A stretch of 64,000 bases of DNA from Pseudomonas ekonensis (GCF_019145435.1 NZ_JAHSTS010000001.1:1254001-1318000); one strand, 5' to 3'. Positions 18,204 to 39,590 are shown, numbered from the stretch's first letter. Notes: generated by a model from the letters alone, not told the origin. Program-made: numbers and translations.

Positions 18204-18225
18204 CGCCCAAGCGCTTGCTTGGGCG
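18204..18225. promoter_or_regulatory. AtuR operator 2 (inverted repeat)
   Basis: Inverted repeat with 9-base arms CGCCCAAGC and GCTTGGGCG around GCTT. Its centre is 43 bases from that of operator 1 (about four helical turns), on the atuR side of the gap. It could allow autoregulation and cooperative binding. Confidence 0.85.
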
Positions 18226-18301
18226 CGGCCGGCGGCTTAAATTGCCCGCGCAACCCTGCGTTTCCGGGCGCAGCAGACTGATCGACTGTAGGAGAGAACG
18301 G

Positions 18302-18925
18302 GTGGACGAGCAAAAAGCCCTGGGGGTCATGCGTGAACTGGTCGAGGCAGGCCAGTTGACCGATCCGGACAGCGCCCGCGGCAAGCTGCTGCAAGTGGCG
18401 GCCCACCTGTTTCGCAACAAGGGCTACGAACGCACCACCGTGCGCGACCTGGCCGGCGCCGTGGGCATCCAGTCGGGCAGCATCTTCCATCACTTCAAGA
18501 GCAAGGACGAAATCCTGCGGGCGGTGATGGAAGAGACCATCCGCTACAACACCGCCCTGATGCGCGCCTCGCTGGCCGAGGCCGGCAACGTGCGGGAGCG
18601 GGTGCTGGCGCTGATCCGCTGCGAACTCCAGTCCATCATGGGCGGCAGCGGCGAGGCCATGGCGGTGCTGGTCTATGAATGGCGCTCGCTGTCGGACGAA
18701 GGCCAGGCCCGGGTGCTGGCCCTGCGCGACATCTACGAGGCCCTCTGGCTGCAGGTGCTGGGCGAAGCCAAGGCGGCCGGGTTCATCCGCGGCGACGTGT
18801 TCGTAACCCGACGTTTTCTCACGGGGGCGTTGTCGTGGACCACCACCTGGTTCCGCGAAGGCGGCAGCCTGAGCCTGGATCAGTTGGCCGAAGAGGCCTT
18901 GATTCTGGTGCTCGAAGAGCGCTGA
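18302..18925 (+). CDS. atuR: TetR-family repressor AtuR
   Basis: AtuR represses the atu operon until terpene-derived CoA intermediates are present. The 207-residue protein has a TetR helix-turn-helix at about 45-64 (TTVRDLAGAVGIQSGSIFHH) and a larger effector domain. The GTG start at 18302 is preceded by AGGAG at good spacing. It is divergent from atuA, and both operators lie in the 184-base gap between them. Confidence 0.92.
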   Translation: MDEQKALGVMRELVEAGQLTDPDSARGKLLQVAAHLFRNKGYERTTVRDLAGAVGIQSGSIFHHFKSKDEILRAVMEETIRYNTALMRASLAEAGNVRERVLALIRCELQSIMGGSGEAMAVLVYEWRSLSDEGQARVLALRDIYEALWLQVLGEAKAAGFIRGDVFVTRRFLTGALSWTTTWFREGGSLSLDQLAEEALILVLEER

Positions 18926-19016
18926 GCGCTTTCTATGGGGCCGGGAAACTGGCTAACTGGGCGAAAACGCCTAGTTTGAATGCAGGGAACGTTTCTTTTT
19001 CGGGGAGTGGGGTGAT

Positions 19017-19811
19017 TTGAAGTCTTTGCCAGTTCGCAAGGCCGCCGGGTTTCTGCTCGCAGCGCTCGCGTGTTCGGTGCTGCCGGTTCAGGCGGCGCAA
19101 TTGGTGCGGGTGGGCGCTGCGCACTTTCCGCCGTACACCATCCGCCCGGAGAACGGCGCCGACACCGGCCTGCTTCCGCAACTGGTCGAAGCGCTGAACC
19201 GCTTGCAGGGCGACTACCAGTTCGTCCTGGTGCCGACGTCGATTCCCCGGCGCTTCGGCGATTTCGAGCAAGGCCGGATCGACATGGCCATCTTCGAGAA
19301 CCCCGAGTGGGGCTGGAAGGACATTCCCCACACCAGCGTCGACATGGGCCTGGAGGACGCCGAGATTTTCGTCGCCCAGCAGGCGCCCGGCCGGCAGCAG
19401 AACTACTTCGCCGACCTCGGCGGCAAGCGTTTGGCGCTGTACAGCGGCTACCACTACGAATTCGCCAACTTCAATGCCGACCCCAAGTACCTGGCGCAGA
19501 ACTACAACGCCACGCTGACCTACTCCCACGACAGCAACCTGCTGATGGTGCTGCGCGGGCGTGCCGACATCGCGCTGGTCACCCGTTCCTACCTCAGCGA
19601 TTACCTGCTGCGCAACGAGAAGGTGCGCGGCGAGCTGCTGGTGTCGCAGCGCATCGACCAGATCTACCACCACTACGCCATCCTGCGTCCGGTCGCGCCG
19701 ATCACCGGTGAGGCGTTCGGCAAGCTGCTGCAAGGGCTGCGCGACAACGGGGAGATGCTGAAGATCTTCGATCCGTACAAGATCGCCGTGGTGCCGGTGC
19801 CTCACCCATGA
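19017..19811 (+). CDS. Periplasmic solute-binding protein, family 3-like
   Basis: This 264-residue protein has a signal peptide (about 1-26, cleavage after PVQA) and an amino-acid-binding-protein-like fold (RVGAAHFPPYTIRPENGADTG, then an AIFENPEWGW hinge region). No permease or ATPase gene is adjacent, so it may act as a sensor-like or orphan binding protein. The TTG start at 19017 is chosen because GGGGAGTGGGG lies just upstream and the signal peptide begins there. A PvdS-type promoter for the next gene starts 24 bases after its stop. Confidence 0.8.
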   Translation: MKSLPVRKAAGFLLAALACSVLPVQAAQLVRVGAAHFPPYTIRPENGADTGLLPQLVEALNRLQGDYQFVLVPTSIPRRFGDFEQGRIDMAIFENPEWGWKDIPHTSVDMGLEDAEIFVAQQAPGRQQNYFADLGGKRLALYSGYHYEFANFNADPKYLAQNYNATLTYSHDSNLLMVLRGRADIALVTRSYLSDYLLRNEKVRGELLVSQRIDQIYHHYAILRPVAPITGEAFGKLLQGLRDNGEMLKIFDPYKIAVVPVPHP

Positions 19812-19834
19812 CCCGCAGGTTTTCGCGTCCGGCC

Positions 19835-19858
19835 TAAATTTCCTGCCCCGGCTCACGT
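19835..19858 (+). promoter_or_regulatory. PvdS-dependent (iron-starvation) promoter upstream of pvdY
   Basis: TAAAT at 19835-19839 and CGT at 19856-19858 are separated by exactly 16 bases. This matches the known PvdS promoter pattern TAAAT-N16/17-CGT. It lies 40 bases before the pvdY start codon. Confidence 0.85.
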
Positions 19859-19898
19859 CCCATCGTTGAACTGTCGACGATTACCGTGAGCCCGACCC

Positions 19899-20912
19899 AT
19901 GTCCAATCTGAATGATCTGGTTGCCTTGGCCTTGCCTTCGGGCAGCCAATTGATAGCCGATGCCACCGAAAGCCGTCTGAGCCTGAGCCTGGACGGACAA
20001 CCCTTGATCCGCCTGCGCGTCGACATCGAGCTGCAGGGGCCGATCCGGATCGACGAGCGCTTTGCGCTGCCGCTGGGGCAAGCGTTGTGGGCGGCCTGCT
20101 ATTGGCTGTTCGCCCGCGACCCGGCGCGCCGTCAACTGACCTGGCAACTGGAGCAACCGCCGACCGAGGCCTTGCTCAGCGGCCTGCTGGTGGCCACCGA
20201 GACCGCCGGCGAATACCGCTGCGAACGCACGCTGTTCTGGCAATTGCCGCAGCCTTGGCTGGGCGCGTCGATGACCGGCGGCTACCCGCAGCAAATGGTC
20301 ATCAGCCAAGGCAAGCGCCATCCGCTTCGTCCGCCCAAGCCCCGCGGCGAAGTCTACCGGCGCTTCGATGCGCGTCTCGGCGCGTGGATTTCCTTGCGCA
20401 CCGTGGAGATCGAGCAGGATCTGGCGCGCTTCAACCGCTGGCAGAACAACCCGCGGGTGGCCAGCTTCTGGCAGGAGGAGGGTACGCTTGAACAGCACCG
20501 CGAGTACCTGACCAAACTCGATGCCGACCCGCACACCCTGACCCTGATCGGTTGCTTCGACGACCAGCCGTTCGCCTACTTCGAGGCCTATTGGGCCAAG
20601 GAAGACCGGATCGCGCCTTTCTACGATGCGGACAACTACGACCGCGGCATCCACATGCTGGTCGGCGAGGAAAACCACCGCGGGCCGCACAAGGTGGCGA
20701 GCTGGTTGTCGGCGCTGGTGCATTACCTGTTCCTGGACGATCCGCGCACCCAGCGGGTGGTCGCCGAGCCGCGCGCCGACAACGCGAAGATGATCGGCCA
20801 CATGCACAACCAGTGCTTCCACTGCGAAAAGGAATTCGATTTCCCGCACAAGCGTGCGGCGCTGATGATTCTGGGGCGTGAGCGGTTCTTCGACAGGTGC
20901 TCGTTGGCGTGA
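19899..20912 (+). CDS. pvdY: Putative N5-hydroxyornithine acetyltransferase for pyoverdine (PvdY type)
   Basis: This 337-residue protein has a C-terminal GNAT domain of the IucB/RhbD siderophore type (about 150-330), with GIHMLVGEENHRGPHKV as the acetyl-CoA-binding and active-site region and VVAEPRADNAKMI after it. The N-terminal part is a family-specific extension. In P. aeruginosa type II strains the gene next to pvdS (pvdYII) acetylates N5-hydroxyornithine. The context here (beside pvdS, with a perfect PvdS promoter) fits that role and predicts an acetyl-hydroxyornithine residue in the pyoverdine peptide. Acetyl specificity is inferred, not seen. Confidence 0.85.
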   Translation: MSNLNDLVALALPSGSQLIADATESRLSLSLDGQPLIRLRVDIELQGPIRIDERFALPLGQALWAACYWLFARDPARRQLTWQLEQPPTEALLSGLLVATETAGEYRCERTLFWQLPQPWLGASMTGGYPQQMVISQGKRHPLRPPKPRGEVYRRFDARLGAWISLRTVEIEQDLARFNRWQNNPRVASFWQEEGTLEQHREYLTKLDADPHTLTLIGCFDDQPFAYFEAYWAKEDRIAPFYDADNYDRGIHMLVGEENHRGPHKVASWLSALVHYLFLDDPRTQRVVAEPRADNAKMIGHMHNQCFHCEKEFDFPHKRAALMILGRERFFDRCSLA

Positions 20913-20967
20913 GGGGCGGGGCCCGGGATTGCCGGGCCTGGCATTGCCGCTGCCGCAGGTGGGCGCA

Positions 20968-21041
20968 ATCCCTGCGGGAGCAGCGGCTGTGTGTGGCGTC
21001 CTTGGTGACGCCATTGCCGGCAGGCCGGCTCTCGCAGGGAT
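20968..21041. repeat. REP-like inverted repeat pair between pvdY and pvdS
   Basis: ATCCCTGCGGGAGC (20968-20981) pairs with GCTCTCGCAGGGAT (21028-21041) with one mismatch, in the convergent pvdY/pvdS gap. A separate GC hairpin (GGCCCGG...CCGGGCC, 20920-20938) right after the pvdY stop has no U-tract. Confidence 0.65.
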
Positions 21042-21114
21042 CTTGGGTGAATGCGGAATCGGCCGCCGATGCAGCGATGCCTGACCGCAGGTTTTCGCGG
21101 GCAGGCTTGTGCGG

Positions 21115-21663
21115 TCAGCCGCGGGCGGCCATGGCGGTGCGGCTACCCGACACTTTGCGGCAGTGCACCAGGGCGTCGCGGATCATGAAGTTGACCAGGG
21201 TCGGCGAAACGCCCAGTTCCTTGGCGATGTCCTTCTGCGGCACGCCGTGCAGGCGGTACATCTCGAAGGCGTAGCGGGTGCGGCTGGGCAGCTCGGTCAG
21301 CGCATCGGCGATGTTTTCAAGGGTCGAGAAGTTGATGTGCGAGGTTTCCGGCGAAGCGCCCTGGATGACCACGTTCAGTCCTTCCTCTTCGGGGCCGGCG
21401 TACTTCTGCTCCAGCGCCTGCTTGCGGTAGTGGTCGATGGCCAGGTTGCGCACGATCTGGAACAGATAACTCAATTGCGCCTTGATCGACGACGTGATCG
21501 GCGGCGCCGACTGCAGTCGGAAGAACGCATCCTGCACCACATCTTCGGCACGTGACCGGCAGCCGGTGATCCGGGCTGCAATCTTGACCAGGATCAGTCG
21601 GTTGTCGACGAAGGCCTGAAGTAGCGGTGAATCGCACCTGCTTGTGGATACTTGTTCCGTCAT
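21115..21663 (-). CDS. pvdS: ECF sigma factor PvdS (iron-starvation sigma)
   Basis: PvdS directs RNA polymerase to the pyoverdine genes and is held by the anti-sigma factor FpvR. The 182-residue protein closely follows known PvdS: LLQAFVDNRLILVKIAARIT at the N-terminus, region 2 with EDVVQDAFFRLQ and YLFQIVRNLAIDHYRKQALEQ, and region 4 with HGVPQKDIAKELGVSPTLVN. The ATG at 21661-21663 has AAGGTGA upstream; a GTG three codons earlier (21672) is the alternative. The promoter is overlapped by a Fur-like box, and the gene is divergent from pvdL. Confidence 0.97.
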   Translation of the reverse strand: MTEQVSTSRCDSPLLQAFVDNRLILVKIAARITGCRSRAEDVVQDAFFRLQSAPPITSSIKAQLSYLFQIVRNLAIDHYRKQALEQKYAGPEEEGLNVVIQGASPETSHINFSTLENIADALTELPSRTRYAFEMYRLHGVPQKDIAKELGVSPTLVNFMIRDALVHCRKVSGSRTAMAARG

Positions 21664-21732
21664 GGAAATCACCTTGCTGCCAATAGGTTAGTGGGACGCC
21701 TGGGGACGGGGCCGTCCTACACATCGAGCGAC

Positions 21733-21765
21733 AAATTATGTTGAATGATAATGATTGTCAATTGA
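21733..21765 (-). promoter_or_regulatory. pvdS promoter with overlapping Fur box
   Basis: On the minus strand TTGACA (plus positions 21756-21761) is a perfect -35. A -10-like CATAAT or TAATTT lies 15-17 bases on (21733-21740). GATAATGATTGTCAATTGA at 21747-21765 matches the Fur consensus at about 13 of 19 positions and covers the -35, so Fe-Fur should block pvdS transcription. Confidence 0.85.
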
Positions 21766-21866
21766 GAAAGAGAACTAATGATCCATGACGGTGCAAACCG
21801 AGAACTGCGACACACCGCCGCAGCGGTTGCCCCTCTCCCGGCCCCATTGGGGTTCCAGCCTGCCGA

Positions 21867-21891
21867 CTAATTATTTCAAGACGTCATCCGT
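21867..21891 (+). promoter_or_regulatory. PvdS-dependent promoter upstream of pvdL
   Basis: CTAATT at 21867-21872, a 16-base spacer and CGT at 21889-21891 differ by one base from the PvdS promoter pattern CTAAAT-N16-CGT. It implies an untranslated leader of about 140 bases before the pvdL ATG at 22043. Confidence 0.75.
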
Positions 21892-22042
21892 TCTCATTGG
21901 TGAATGGTTCCGGGTACGCAGCCCCGGCCACACAGCATTCCCATGCCTTGCGCGGTCGGCACAGACCGCGCCCTGCACGCCCTCGCCGGGCGTGACGCAG
22001 AACCCGATTCCACTAGCAAGCCGAATTCAGGCAGGAAACCTC

Positions 22043-35041
<12,999 letters not shown>

Positions 35042-35143
35042 TCTCCGGGGCCGAGCCGGCCCCATCGCCAGCCTGCTGGCGATGCGTCCGGCACCGCAAA
35101 ACCGTCTTGTGCATTGCCGTACATTTCCAAGGTTGACGACAAC

Positions 35144-35178
35144 GAACCGGCAGCTCAGTCTGCCGGTTCTCTTTTTCT
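35144..35178 (+). terminator. Rho-independent terminator after pvdL
   Basis: GAACCGGCAG (35144-35153) and CTGCCGGTTC (35160-35169) form a perfect 10-base stem with a 6-base loop, followed by TCTTTTTCTC. It separates pvdL from the downstream hydrolase gene. Confidence 0.93.
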
Positions 35179-35192
35179 CGCGGAGGTGATGG

Positions 35193-36008
35193 ATGCCCTT
35201 TTTCACGGTGGACGGACAAGCGCTGCACTACACGGATCAAGGCTCGGGCCCGGCGGTGCTGCTGGCCGGCAGCTACCTGTGGGACGAGGCCATGTGGGCG
35301 CCGCAGATCGCCGCGCTGTCGCCGCACTACCGGGTGATCGCATTGGACCTGTGGGGCCACGGCGGGTCCGGGCGCTTGCCCGAAGGCACCGCGTCGCTGG
35401 ACGACATCGCCCGCCAGGCCCTGGCGTTGCTCGATCACCTGGACATCGACCGGGTCACCCTCGTCGGCCTGTCGGTGGGCGGCATGTGGGGCGTGCGCCT
35501 GGCGCTGTCGGCGCCGCAGCGGCTCAACGGGCTGGTGCTGATGGACACCTACGTCGGCGTCGAGCCGGAGGCGACCCGTCAGTACTACTTCTCCCTGTTC
35601 AAGCAGATCGAAGAGAGCGGCGCGATTTCCGAGCAACTGCTGGACATCGTCGTGCCGATCTTCTTCCGCCCGGGCATCGACCGCCAGTCGCCGCTGTACC
35701 GGGACTTTCGCGCGAAACTGGCGGGCTACTCGCCGCAGCGCCTGCGCGAAAGCATCGTGCCGATGGGGCGCATCACCTTCGGGCGTAATGATTTGCTGCC
35801 GCGTCTCGGGGAACTGGATGCAGCGACCACGCTGGTGGTGTGCGGCGACCAGGACAAACCGCGTCCGCCGTCGGAGGCACAGGAAATGGCGGAGCTGATC
35901 GGCTGCCCGTGTGTGCTGGTGCCGGAGGCGGGACACATCTCCAACCTTGAGAACCCGGCGTTCGTGACCGAAGTGCTGTTCACGTTCCTCAGCGAGCGCA
36001 ACCGCTAG
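35193..36008 (+). CDS. Alpha/beta hydrolase, substrate unknown
   Basis: This 271-residue alpha/beta-hydrolase-fold protein has the nucleophile elbow GLSVG (Ser94), an acidic residue in CGDQDKP and a C-terminal EAGHISN giving the His. It resembles 3-oxoadipate enol-lactonase-like and other small-molecule hydrolases; it is not the GHSMG type II thioesterase of NRPS loci. The start at 35193 has GGAGGTG close upstream. It follows the pvdL terminator, so it needs its own promoter or read-through. A pyoverdine role is possible only by position. Confidence 0.8.
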   Translation: MPFFTVDGQALHYTDQGSGPAVLLAGSYLWDEAMWAPQIAALSPHYRVIALDLWGHGGSGRLPEGTASLDDIARQALALLDHLDIDRVTLVGLSVGGMWGVRLALSAPQRLNGLVLMDTYVGVEPEATRQYYFSLFKQIEESGAISEQLLDIVVPIFFRPGIDRQSPLYRDFRAKLAGYSPQRLRESIVPMGRITFGRNDLLPRLGELDAATTLVVCGDQDKPRPPSEAQEMAELIGCPCVLVPEAGHISNLENPAFVTEVLFTFLSERNR

Positions 36009-36019
36009 GCCGGTTTCAA

Positions 36020-36180
36020 ACCTGTAGGAGCTTGCCTGCAAGCGATGAGGCCGGCACATCCAGCATCACCGTTGCCTGACCCACCGCCATCGCCAGCGGG
36101 CTGGCTCCCGCAGGGATCTCGGGTGAACGCAGAGCTGTGTTCACCGCAGAACAATGTGGGAGCAGCGCTGCCCGCGAAGA
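36020..36180. repeat. Cluster of REP-like units
   Basis: Three REP-type segments in alternating orientation fill the convergent gap: TGTAGGAGCTTGCCTGCAAG near 36022, CATCGCCAGCGGGCTGGCTC near 36088 and TGTGGGAGCAGCGCTGCCCG near 36154. They are typical intergenic repeats of fluorescent pseudomonads. Confidence 0.7.
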
Positions 36181-36188
36181 CCCCGGCG

Positions 36189-36959
36189 TTACCTGGGCCC
36201 CAGGATCTTCGCCAGTTTGTCCGGCGCCGGCGCCCCCTGCTGTTGCTGCAGGTCGCCCTTGTCGTCCATGTAGAAGATCGCCGGGGTGGCCTGCAATTCC
36301 AGCTCGTCCATCAGTTGCATGTTCGCTTCCAGTTTGGCCTGCACCGCCGCCGGCACTTCCTTCAGCGCCTTGAGCGAGCTGCCCTTGCCGGCCTTTTCGT
36401 GGTCTTCCAGGGCCTTGGCCGGATCCTTGGCCGCCAGCAACGCGGCGGATTTGCCCGGGCTGTCCTCGCGGATGATGCCGACCATGATGTGGCGCAGTTG
36501 CACCTTGCCGGCCTTGACCCAGGGGCGGGCCTGCTCCCAGAACATGTTGCAGTACGGGCAGTTCGGGTCGCTGAACAGGTACACGGTGCGCGGGGCGTCC
36601 TTGTTGCCGTCCTGAATCCAGTTGCTCGCCTCGAACTTGCCCCAGATCTCCTTGGCCATCGGCGCGTAGACCAGCTTCTGCAACGGCTCGCTGCTCAGGT
36701 CATTGCCCTCGGCGTCGTACAGGTTGCCCAGCAGCACGTGCTTGCCGTCGGGCGTCAGGTACAGCGCCATGCCACGGTTCTGGTACTGCGCCGCATAGCC
36801 GCGCAGGCCGTCCGGGGCATCGAAGCGGCCGACGATCTTCGCGCCCTTGGCTTCGATCTTCTTGATCGCGTCGGGCAGTTCTTCAGCGGCCTGCACGGAC
36901 GGCAGATGCAGCAGGGCAGCGCCCAGGGTCAGCGTCAGCAGGTGGCGGAGGCGGGGCAT
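36189..36959 (-). CDS. dsbG: Thiol:disulfide interchange protein DsbG
   Basis: DsbG is a periplasmic disulfide isomerase or cysteine-sulfenic-acid reductase kept reduced by DsbD. The 256-residue protein has a signal peptide (about 1-24, ending VQA), an N-terminal dimerisation domain, and a thioredoxin domain with active site CPYC at 134-137 (as in E. coli DsbG) and the cis-Pro motif TPAIFYMD. The start overlaps the end of the tlpA-like gene by 25 bases, so the three dsb genes form one operon. Confidence 0.92.
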   Translation of the reverse strand: MPRLRHLLTLTLGAALLHLPSVQAAEELPDAIKKIEAKGAKIVGRFDAPDGLRGYAAQYQNRGMALYLTPDGKHVLLGNLYDAEGNDLSSEPLQKLVYAPMAKEIWGKFEASNWIQDGNKDAPRTVYLFSDPNCPYCNMFWEQARPWVKAGKVQLRHIMVGIIREDSPGKSAALLAAKDPAKALEDHEKAGKGSSLKALKEVPAAVQAKLEANMQLMDELELQATPAIFYMDDKGDLQQQQGAPAPDKLAKILGPR

Positions 36960-37810
36960 GGCAGTTTCCTTGCAGAGGTGGCCGGTGCGGCGTTCGGGTT
37001 CGAATCGGGGGTGTCGAAGTTTTCCAGGGCGCGGGCCAGGCTGGCGTTCGACAGCTCGCCTAGGTGGCTGCCCAGCAGGCGCCCGTCCGGACTGTAGAAC
37101 AAGGTGGTCGGCAAGGCCATGGAACCCACGGCCTGACCCAGGCGCCCGCTGCGGTCGAACAAGACGTTGTTCAGGCTCAGGCCCTGGGTCTCAAGAAAGG
37201 TGGCCACGCTCTGCATGCTCTCGGCCTGGTTGACGAACAGGAACGTCAGGTCCGGGCGTTGCTGCTGGGCGTTCTCCAGCACCGGCATTTCCCGCCGGCA
37301 CGGCGGGCACCAGGTGGCCCACAGGTTGATCACCAGCGGCCCGCCCCGGTAGTCGGTCAGTTCCACGGTTTCCCCGGCGGCGTTGCGCAGGGTGATCTGC
37401 GGCAGGCGCGTGCCTTGTTCATAGATGCCCAGCGCCAGGGTCGCCAGCAGCCAGAAGCCCACGCCGCTGGCCACGCCGAAGCCCAGCGGACGGCGCAGGC
37501 CCGGCCGGCGCCAGCCGCGGTACAGCGCGGCGAGCAGCAGCGCGATCACGCCCGGCCAGGCGAGGAAGCCGCCGTCGCGCAGGTCGATGATCTGCCAGGG
37601 ATCGCTGCGGTAATGGCCCCAGTACACGGCCACGAACGCGATGCGCGCCGCCAGCAGGCCGAGCAGGAACAGGCTGAACAGCGCCGACTCGGGATTGTCC
37701 CCGCCACGCTTGGCCACCCGCCAGCCGACGAACGTCGCCAGCGCCAATGCACTGATCAGCAGCAGGTGGTTGAGCGCGATGGCAAAGGTGCCGAGGGTGA
37801 AGGTCAGCAT
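36935..37810 (-). CDS. TlpA/DsbE-like disulfide reductase with an N-terminal multi-pass membrane domain
   Basis: This 291-residue protein is a fusion. About four membrane segments (roughly 8-30, 43-63, 82-100, 110-130), of the kind seen in prolipoprotein diacylglyceryl transferase-like domains, precede a periplasmic thioredoxin-like domain with WATWCPPCRREMP (Cys168, Cys171). It should pass electrons in the envelope between DsbD and client proteins. The ATG shares one base with the dsbD stop (TAATG), so translation is coupled. The frame stays open upstream to 37915, but that part is low-complexity and inside dsbD. Confidence 0.88.
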   Translation of the reverse strand: MLTFTLGTFAIALNHLLLISALALATFVGWRVAKRGGDNPESALFSLFLLGLLAARIAFVAVYWGHYRSDPWQIIDLRDGGFLAWPGVIALLLAALYRGWRRPGLRRPLGFGVASGVGFWLLATLALGIYEQGTRLPQITLRNAAGETVELTDYRGGPLVINLWATWCPPCRREMPVLENAQQQRPDLTFLFVNQAESMQSVATFLETQGLSLNNVLFDRSGRLGQAVGSMALPTTLFYSPDGRLLGSHLGELSNASLARALENFDTPDSNPNAAPATSARKLPCPASATC

Positions 37811-39543
37811 TAACGGGCGTCTCGGGTGATGGTCCAGTGTTGCAGGAAGGCGTCGGCGCTCATCTCGCCGGTGATGCGCCGGCCGCGCCGCTCTTCGCCG
37901 TCGGCGCCGATCCACACGAAACTCGGCGGCCCCGGCACTTTGTAGCGGCCGAGCAGTTCACGGCTGGCGGCATTGTCGGCGGTGACGTCGATCCGGAGCA
38001 AGCGCACATCGCTCAGCGCCTGCATCACCCGCGCCTGGCCGAACACCTGCTTTTCCATGACCTTGCACGACACGCACCAGTCGGCGTAGTAGTCGAGCAT
38101 CACCCACTGGCCCCGGGCCTTCGCCGCATCCAGCTCACGGGCCAGGGCGGCGGAATCCTTGATCGTGGTGAACGCCTCATGGCCGTCGGCTGCCGCTGCG
38201 CCGGCGCGTGCGGCGCTGTAGACCTGCAAGGGGCGGTACGGATCGTCGCTGCCGCCGGCCGCTCCCACCACCAGCAGGCTGCCCCACAGGCCCAGCAGCA
38301 GCGAACTTGCACCGAACACATGGGCGACGCGGCCGAAGCCCTCGGATTGTTTCCAGGCGCTGTACGCGGCGATCAGCAGCAGGGCGCCGCACAGGCCCAG
38401 CCACAGCACGGGATCCAGCACAGGGCGCAGCATCAGCAGCGCGGTGGCGAGGAACAGGAAACCGAACACGCCTTTGAGCAGGTTCATCCAGGCGCCGGGC
38501 TTTGGCAGGAAGCGGTTGCCCACCGTCACCAGCACCAGCAGCGGCACACCGATGCCGATGCCGAGCGCGAACAGGATCAGCCCGCCGTGCACGGCGTTGC
38601 CGCTCTGGGCGATGTAGAGCAGGGCGCCGGCCAGCGGAGCGGTCATGCACGGGCCGACCAGCAGGCCGGACAGCGCCCCCAGCACCCCGGCGCCGACCAG
38701 GCTGCCGCCGGTGCGGCTGCGCGAGGCGTGCTCCAGGCGGTCGCGCAACGCCACCGGCAATTGCAGCTCGAAGAACCCGAACATCGGCAGCGCCAGCACC
38801 ACGAAAATCGCCGCGAAAGCCCCCAGCAGCCAGGGGTTCTGCAACCACGCCTGCAGGTTGGCGCCCAGCGAAGCCGCCACCACGCCCATCGCCGCGTAGA
38901 CCAGCGCCATGCAGACCACATAACTGCCGGCCAGGGCAAAACCGCGTCGCGGGGTGGCGCCGCTGCCGACGATCATGCCCGCCAGGATCGGCAGCATCGG
39001 CAGCGAACACGGGGTGAACGCCAGCAGCAGCCCGAGGCCGAAGAACACCAGCAGGCTCCAGCCCAGCGCCCGTTGCTGCAAGCCGCTGGCCAGGGCCTGA
39101 TCCGGCGCCTCAGTGCCCGTGGTAGGCGTTGCCTGACCGCCAAGGTCGATGACCCGGGTCTGCGGCGGATAGCACAGGCCGGCGTCGGCGCAGCCTTGGT
39201 AACTGACCTTGACTTGACCGCTGGCGCCGGCCGGGATCTTCAGTTCCAGGCCCTGGCGGTACACCGGTTGCTCACCGAAAAACTCGTCGCTGTGGGACTC
39301 GCCCTCCGGCAGGGCCGGCTGCCGGTCGGCGCTCAGGCCATCGAATTTCAGACGTTTCTGATACAGGTAATAGCCGTCGGCGATTTGCCAGAACAGCTGG
39401 GTTTCGCCGGATTCCAGGCGTTCGGACGTCAGCACGAACGCCTTGTCCACCGGCAGGAATTCGGGCTTGGCGTCGAACGGATTGTTGCCGGCCTGGGCCA
39501 GCGTGGAGATCAGCAACGCAAAAAAGAGAAAGAAGTGACGCAT
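37810..39543 (-). CDS. dsbD: Thiol:disulfide interchange protein DsbD
   Basis: DsbD carries electrons from cytoplasmic thioredoxin across the inner membrane to periplasmic thiol proteins. The 577-residue protein has a signal peptide (1-18), an N-terminal alpha domain with Cys118 and Cys124 (QGCADAGLC), eight membrane segments with the redox cysteines in FTPCSLPML and VGPCMTAPL, and a C-terminal gamma thioredoxin domain with ADWCVSCK. The layout matches DsbD. It heads the dsbD-tlpA-dsbG operon, divergent from dsbRS. Confidence 0.94.
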   Translation of the reverse strand: MRHFFLFFALLISTLAQAGNNPFDAKPEFLPVDKAFVLTSERLESGETQLFWQIADGYYLYQKRLKFDGLSADRQPALPEGESHSDEFFGEQPVYRQGLELKIPAGASGQVKVSYQGCADAGLCYPPQTRVIDLGGQATPTTGTEAPDQALASGLQQRALGWSLLVFFGLGLLLAFTPCSLPMLPILAGMIVGSGATPRRGFALAGSYVVCMALVYAAMGVVAASLGANLQAWLQNPWLLGAFAAIFVVLALPMFGFFELQLPVALRDRLEHASRSRTGGSLVGAGVLGALSGLLVGPCMTAPLAGALLYIAQSGNAVHGGLILFALGIGIGVPLLVLVTVGNRFLPKPGAWMNLLKGVFGFLFLATALLMLRPVLDPVLWLGLCGALLLIAAYSAWKQSEGFGRVAHVFGASSLLLGLWGSLLVVGAAGGSDDPYRPLQVYSAARAGAAAADGHEAFTTIKDSAALARELDAAKARGQWVMLDYYADWCVSCKVMEKQVFGQARVMQALSDVRLLRIDVTADNAASRELLGRYKVPGPPSFVWIGADGEERRGRRITGEMSADAFLQHWTITRDAR

Positions 39544-39590
39544 GGAGAAGCCTTGTCCCTGTGCAATTGAGGTGCACAGTGGCGCGCGGC

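Noticed and set aside
21785..22042. An earlier start for pvdL
   Set aside because: The extra 86 codons cross the PvdS promoter, lack family similarity and have a poor ribosome site; the ATG at 22043 has AGGAAA upstream.
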